Made by a program: the position numbers and the translations under genes. Positions 31,028 through 33,996 of a stretch of DNA of 33,996 bases are shown here, one piece after another. Source of the DNA: an uncultured Bacillota bacterium (lineage in GTDB: Bacteria; Bacillota; Clostridia; Oscillospirales; Oscillospiraceae). The notes beneath the pieces are model-generated. The model was given only the letters and a program-made list of their open reading frames with translations, ran no database searches and was not told the origin of the DNA. The DNA lies in NCBI GenBank assembly GCA_947073765.1, contig CAMTMZ010000029.1, forward strand, positions 1 through 33,996, written 5' to 3'. Each line of letters begins with the position of its first letter. Within the stretch, counting starts at the first letter, position 1.

Positions 31028-32143
31028 GTGATTCAGGCAGAACAGACCCTTCAGGAGGTCCTGGAGGCATTTGATTTCGGCGCCCCCGTGGTGGGGGCCA
31101 TCCGCTACGGCTGCGGCCACATCAACGATACCTTTGTGGTACACACCCAGCCGGAAAACGCCTGCTGCCGCCGGTTCATCCTCCAGCGGATGAGCGCCGC
31201 CGCCTTTAAGAGGCCCGATCAGCTGATGGAAAACATTATCGGTGTAACTGAATACCTGGGCAGAGCGATTGTGGCCCGGGGAGGCGACCGCAGCCGGGAG
31301 GCCATGGAGGTTATCCGTCCTAAAAACGGGCAGGACTACTACACCGACAGCCAGAACGGGGCGTGGCGGCTGTATCCCTTTGTGGAGGGCACAATCTGCC
31401 ATCAGGCGGCAGACACGCCGGAGCTCTTCGCCGCCTCCGGCCGGGCTTTCGGCCGGTTCCAGCAGCTGCTGAAGGACTACCCCGCCGACACGCTCTATGA
31501 GACCATCCCCAATTTCCACAACACGGAGGACCGGCTGGCCAAGTTTAAGGCCGCTGCGGCCGCGGACAAGCTGGGCCGGGCCGGGGACTGCCAGGCGGAG
31601 ATTGACTTTGTTCTAGCCAGGGAGAAGGACTGCTCCGCCGCCTTGGACGCCATGCGCGCCGGACAGCTCCCTCTGCGGGTGACCCACAACGACACCAAGC
31701 TGAACAACGTGCTGATGGATGAACACACCGGCGAGGGAATCTGCATCATTGACTTGGACACTGTGATGCCCGGGCTGGTGCTCTACGACTTTGGCGACTC
31801 CATCCGCTTTGGCGCCAACCACTGCGCAGAGGACGAGACCGACCTGAGCAAGGTCAATTTGGATGTAGACCTCTTCGCCGTTTACACAGCCGCCTTTCTG
31901 GAGGGCACCGGCGGCTCCCTCACCGATGCGGAGATCCAATATCTGCCCTGGGGGGCCAAGCTGATGACCCTGGAGTGCGGCATCCGGTTCCTCACCGACC
32001 ACCTGGAGGGGGACCACTACTTCCACATCGCCCGGGAGAACCACAACCTGGACCGCTGCCGCACCCAGTTTAAGCTGGTGGCCGACATGGAGGCCCGCTG
32101 GGCGGAGCTGGAGGCCATTGTAAAGCGGTTTCAAACGCAGTAA
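31028..32143 (+). CDS. N-acetylhexosamine 1-kinase-like phosphotransferase (NahK-like)
   Basis: This APH-fold sugar kinase has 371 residues. It resembles the anomeric N-acetylhexosamine 1-kinase of the bifidobacterial lacto-N-biose pathway, which makes HexNAc-1-phosphate from GlcNAc or GalNAc and ATP. The nucleotide-binding loop is RYGCGHINDTF (26-36), and F-LQ-M-A--F follows (FILQRMSAAAF, 50-60). The catalytic Asp is D222 in THNDTKLNN, with metal-binding DLD at 242-244 in IIDLDTVMPG. GTG 31028 is chosen because GGGAGG lies 8 bases upstream, inside the end of the previous gene. It is coupled to the nucleotidyltransferase, so kinase product can feed straight to the next enzyme. Confidence 0.87.
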   Translation: MIQAEQTLQEVLEAFDFGAPVVGAIRYGCGHINDTFVVHTQPENACCRRFILQRMSAAAFKRPDQLMENIIGVTEYLGRAIVARGGDRSREAMEVIRPKNGQDYYTDSQNGAWRLYPFVEGTICHQAADTPELFAASGRAFGRFQQLLKDYPADTLYETIPNFHNTEDRLAKFKAAAAADKLGRAGDCQAEIDFVLAREKDCSAALDAMRAGQLPLRVTHNDTKLNNVLMDEHTGEGICIIDLDTVMPGLVLYDFGDSIRFGANHCAEDETDLSKVNLDVDLFAVYTAAFLEGTGGSLTDAEIQYLPWGAKLMTLECGIRFLTDHLEGDHYFHIARENHNLDRCRTQFKLVADMEARWAELEAIVKRFQTQ

Positions 32144-32155
32144 TTGAATCAAGCT

Positions 32156-32171
32156 CATGGGGAACCCCATG
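32156..32171. repeat. Small palindrome after the kinase gene
   Basis: CATGGGG / CCCCATG around AA, directly before the terminator at 32174. It probably stacks on that stem or protects the 3' end. Confidence 0.45.
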
Positions 32172-32173
32172 CT

Positions 32174-32210
32174 CTCTCCGGCCCGGAAGGGCCGGAGAGA
32201 ATATCCTTTT
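32174..32210 (+). terminator. Terminator-like hairpin between the kinase and regulator genes
   Basis: The perfect 11-bp stem CTCTCCGGCCC / GGGCCGGAGAG with loop GGAA is followed by AATATCCTTTTT. The T-run begins a few bases late, so termination is likely but may be partial. Confidence 0.7.
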
Positions 32211-32229
32211 TCCAAGGGAGGCGACAGAT

Positions 32230-33102
32230 TTGAACATTCTCTTCGATGAGGAGCAGCTGCGCAAGCTGGTCGCCAATCTGAAGGTTCTCACCGGACTGCC
32301 CGCCAACATCCTGGACCCCGAGGGGCGGGACATCAATCTGTTCCGCGGCCACCCCCCTTTCTGCAAAATGATCAATGACCTGCCGGAGGGACATGAGCGC
32401 TGCGTGGCCTGCGACCGGTGTAAAATCCAGCACTACACCGCGGAAAAGGGCTTTCAGTTCTACCGCTGCCACGCCGGCGTCTGCGAGGCCATTATGCCCC
32501 TCTATGACAAGAAAAATCCCCTGGCATACCTGGCGGTGGGCTGTTATCTGGACGACTCCCCCCTGGAGGAGCAGTGGGAGCGCACCCGCCCCCTGCTGGA
32601 CTGGTGGCCCGGCGGGCCCGACGGGTTGAAGGAGGCCTTTTTCCAGTTTCGCCAATACTCCCAGCAGGAGATTCAGGCCTACACCGAGACGCTGGAAGCT
32701 CTGTCGGCCTACATCCGCCTGAAGGGAATGATCCTCACCACGGAGCAGACCGACACCCAGAAGCTGGAGCTCTACCTGGACCAGCACTATATGGACAAGC
32801 TGTCGCTGGCCTCTATCTCCAAGCACCTGCACATCGGCCGCACCAAGCTGTGCGCCCTGGCCAAGGAGCTGTCCGGCGGGCAGACCCTGTCCTATCTGAT
32901 TGCCCAGCGGCGGATCAACGCCGCCAAGCGGCTGCTCCTTCAGACCAGCATGCCCATTTCCGCCGTGGCGGAGGAGGTAGGCATCAGCGATTACAACTAC
33001 TTCTCCAAGGTCTTCCGGTCCATGACCGGCACCACCCCCTCCGCCTTTCGGAAGATGGTTCGAGACCGGCGGGGGGAGCAGACGCCGGGAATATCCCCTT
33101 AA
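32230..33102 (+). CDS. AraC-family transcriptional regulator with PocR sensory domain
   Basis: This 290-residue regulator has an N-terminal PocR ligand-binding domain (about 5-175). Its cysteine cluster (C45, C58, C61, C64, C80, C85) is typical of PocR domains and could bind a metal or sense redox state. PLAYLAVGCYL is the domain's beta core. The C-terminal AraC DNA-binding domain (about 188-285) has two helix-turn-helix units (LSLASISKHLHIGRTKLCALAKE and MPISAVAEEVGISDYNYFSKVFR) and the MTGTTPSAFRK end. The start is TTG 32230, 8 bases after AAGGGAGG. It lies just upstream of a solute-binding protein gene with a tandem repeat in its promoter, so it probably controls that transporter. Confidence 0.92.
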   Translation: MNILFDEEQLRKLVANLKVLTGLPANILDPEGRDINLFRGHPPFCKMINDLPEGHERCVACDRCKIQHYTAEKGFQFYRCHAGVCEAIMPLYDKKNPLAYLAVGCYLDDSPLEEQWERTRPLLDWWPGGPDGLKEAFFQFRQYSQQEIQAYTETLEALSAYIRLKGMILTTEQTDTQKLELYLDQHYMDKLSLASISKHLHIGRTKLCALAKELSGGQTLSYLIAQRRINAAKRLLLQTSMPISAVAEEVGISDYNYFSKVFRSMTGTTPSAFRKMVRDRRGEQTPGISP

Positions 33103-33140
33103 AAATCGTACGGCCTTTCGTGGGTTTGTACGATTTTTCT
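33101..33140 (+). terminator. Terminator of the regulator gene
   Basis: The 11-bp stem AAAAATCGTAC / GTACGATTTTT with a 16-base loop ends in a T-run. It overlaps the regulator stop codon. Confidence 0.85.
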
Positions 33141-33153
33141 ATATTCCGAACTC

Positions 33154-33177
33154 TTTACACTATGATTTGCACAATGA
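33154..33177 (+). repeat. Tandem 12-bp direct repeat, candidate regulator binding site
   Basis: TTTACACTATGA is followed directly by TTTGCACAATGA, matching at 10 of 12 positions. Paired direct repeats near a promoter are the usual binding pattern of AraC-family proteins. The two copies cover the expected -35 region and part of the spacer of the downstream promoter. Confidence 0.6.
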
Positions 33178-33182
33178 ACAAG

Positions 33183-33188
33183 TATAAT
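33183..33188 (+). promoter_or_regulatory. -10 element of the solute-binding protein promoter
   Basis: A perfect TATAAT without a proper -35 at 17 bases (CTATGA). This is consistent with a promoter that needs an activator. Confidence 0.55.
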
Positions 33189-33198
33189 TAATTTCAGA

Positions 33199-33237
33199 AA
33201 GGCGTATTTGTAGATTATCTCCATACGTCTTGTTTTT
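33199..33237 (+). promoter_or_regulatory. Leader stem-loop with U-run before the solute-binding protein gene
   Basis: AAGGCGTAT / ATACGTCTT pair as RNA with one G-U wobble around a 15-base loop, followed by G and TTTTT. It begins within a few bases of the predicted transcription start and ends 34 bases before the ATG. It could be a leader terminator/attenuator or a 5' protective hairpin. Confidence 0.55.
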
Positions 33238-33271
33238 CTCAAGCTAAAATCAACAAAGAAGGAGAATGAAA

Positions 33272-33996
33272 ATGAAGAAAATCCTTGCAGCCTTGCTTGC
33301 CACAGCTATGACCCTGTCCCTCGCCGCCTGCGGCGGCGGCGGTGGCGCCGCCAGTTCCGGCAAGGCCCCCGCGGCCTCCAATCCCGCTGTCAGCACCCCC
33401 GCTTCCTCCGGCGACAAGATCCCCGTGAAGGTGATCGCCGCCGAGTACGGCCAGAACACCAAGCAGTGGTGGGCTGACTTTGTCACCGAGTTCAACGGCG
33501 CCAATGAAGGCATTGATCTGACTGTAGAGGTGGTCTCCTGGAACGACATCTACACCGTGGTCAACGCCCGCATCGCCAACAACGACGCCCCCGACATCCT
33601 GAACATCGACGTGTTCGCAGACTATCAGGCCGACGACCTGCTCCTGCCCGCCAAGGATTTCGTCTCTGAGGAGACTTACGCCAAGATGTATCCCGCCTTC
33701 CTGGAGCAGTCCAACATCGACGGCACCATCTGGGCCATCCCCGACCTGGCTTCCGCCCGGGCTATGTACTACAACAAGGACATCCTGGACGCCGCCGGCG
33801 TGGCCGTGCCCACCACCTGGGAGGAGCTGAGAGCCGCCTGTGAAGCCATCAAGGCCTACGACTCCACCATCTACCCCTGGGGCATCGACATGACCACCGA
33901 CGAGGGCCAGGCCGCTTTCGCCTACTACATCTGGAACAACGGCAGCGACTTTACCGACGCCTCCGGCAACTGGACTCTGAACGATCCCAAGAACGT
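33272..33996 (+). CDS. ABC transporter extracellular solute-binding lipoprotein, sugar type (3' partial)
   Basis: This is the binding protein of a carbohydrate ABC importer (SBP family 1), cut by the window end after 241 codons. The signal peptide MKKILAALLATAMTLSLAAC is a type II lipoprotein signal, with the lipidated Cys at position 20. A Gly/Ala/Ser/Pro-rich linker (about 21-50) precedes the mature fold. Family stretches include WWADFVTEFNGANEGIDLTVEVVSW (the early ExxxxP-free helix), PDILNIDVFADYQADDLL, GTIWAIPDLASARAMYYNKDIL, and VPTTWEELRAACEAIK. AAGGAG lies 7 bases before ATG 33272. It probably heads a transporter operon that continues beyond the window and may be controlled by the PocR/AraC regulator. 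An N-acetylhexosamine or related sugar is an inferred ligand only. Confidence 0.9.
   Translation, partial: MKKILAALLATAMTLSLAACGGGGGAASSGKAPAASNPAVSTPASSGDKIPVKVIAAEYGQNTKQWWADFVTEFNGANEGIDLTVEVVSWNDIYTVVNARIANNDAPDILNIDVFADYQADDLLLPAKDFVSEETYAKMYPAFLEQSNIDGTIWAIPDLASARAMYYNKDILDAAGVAVPTTWEELRAACEAIKAYDSTIYPWGIDMTTDEGQAAFAYYIWNNGSDFTDASGNWTLNDPKN

Noticed and set aside
1-33996. CRISPR array, tRNA or IS element
   Set aside because: No regularly spaced repeats, no cloverleaf with T-loop and acceptor stem, and no transposase or terminal inverted repeats were seen on reading both strands.

Overview
The window comes from a GC-rich member of the Clostridia, most likely an Oscillospiraceae gut anaerobe of the Flavonifractor/Intestinimonas/Pseudoflavonifractor type. 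This placement is inferred from strong AGGAGG-type ribosome sites, consensus TTGACA/TATAAT promoters, GC-rich hairpin terminators, a SAM-I (S-box) riboswitch, DUF1292 and PheB-type ACT proteins, and alanine/glycine-rich lipoproteins. It is ordinary chromosomal DNA with tightly packed genes. I see no rRNA, tRNA, CRISPR array, insertion sequence or prophage.

Layout. (1) 2-6095: a branched-chain amino-acid (Liv-type) ABC transporter operon, lacking only its extreme 5' end, followed 4 bases later by a voltage-gated K+ channel. (2) 6198-8721: an N-acetylmuramoyl-alanine amidase, a convergent tatD plus TatD-linked radical SAM pair, and a small two-helix membrane protein with a perfect promoter. (3) 8758-12921, all minus strand: lysC, hom, a PheB-like ACT protein, and a rhomboid-fold membrane protein with a zinc-binding tail. 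(4) 13097-16158: ahcY, greA, and a 3-hydroxyacyl-CoA dehydrogenase. (5) 16216-18853: a FIST-domain sensor and a soluble chemoreceptor signalling protein behind a perfect consensus promoter, then a GNAT acetyltransferase. (6) 18872-21126: metK under a SAM-I riboswitch, then deoC. (7) 21166-23455, minus strand: a membrane-anchored parvulin foldase, a structured RNA candidate between genes, and a DUF1292 protein. (8) 23716-26463: a class A penicillin-binding protein. (9) 26538-33996: a mutarotase-like gene with an NSS transporter on the minus strand, diverging from galE, a sugar nucleotidyltransferase, a NahK-like hexosamine kinase, a PocR/AraC regulator, and the start of a sugar ABC-transporter lipoprotein that runs off the window.

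How the genes fit together. LysC and Hom open the aspartate pathway towards threonine and methionine. MetK makes SAM and AhcY recycles S-adenosylhomocysteine, so the window holds pieces of one methionine/SAM economy, with metK under direct SAM feedback. GalE, the nucleotidyltransferase and the NahK-like kinase match the lower part of the lacto-N-biose/galacto-N-biose route (hexosamine to hexosamine-1-P to UDP-hexosamine, with epimerisation). The adjoining regulator and solute-binding lipoprotein suggest a sugar-uptake locus.

The points most worth a second look are the structured RNA candidate at about 22822-23060 (minus strand), the FIST/soluble-MCP pair, the pseudo-rhomboid with a cysteine/histidine tail, the K+ channel with two RCK_C-like domains but no Rossmann RCK_N domain, and the 12-bp tandem repeat plus leader hairpin upstream of the last lipoprotein.
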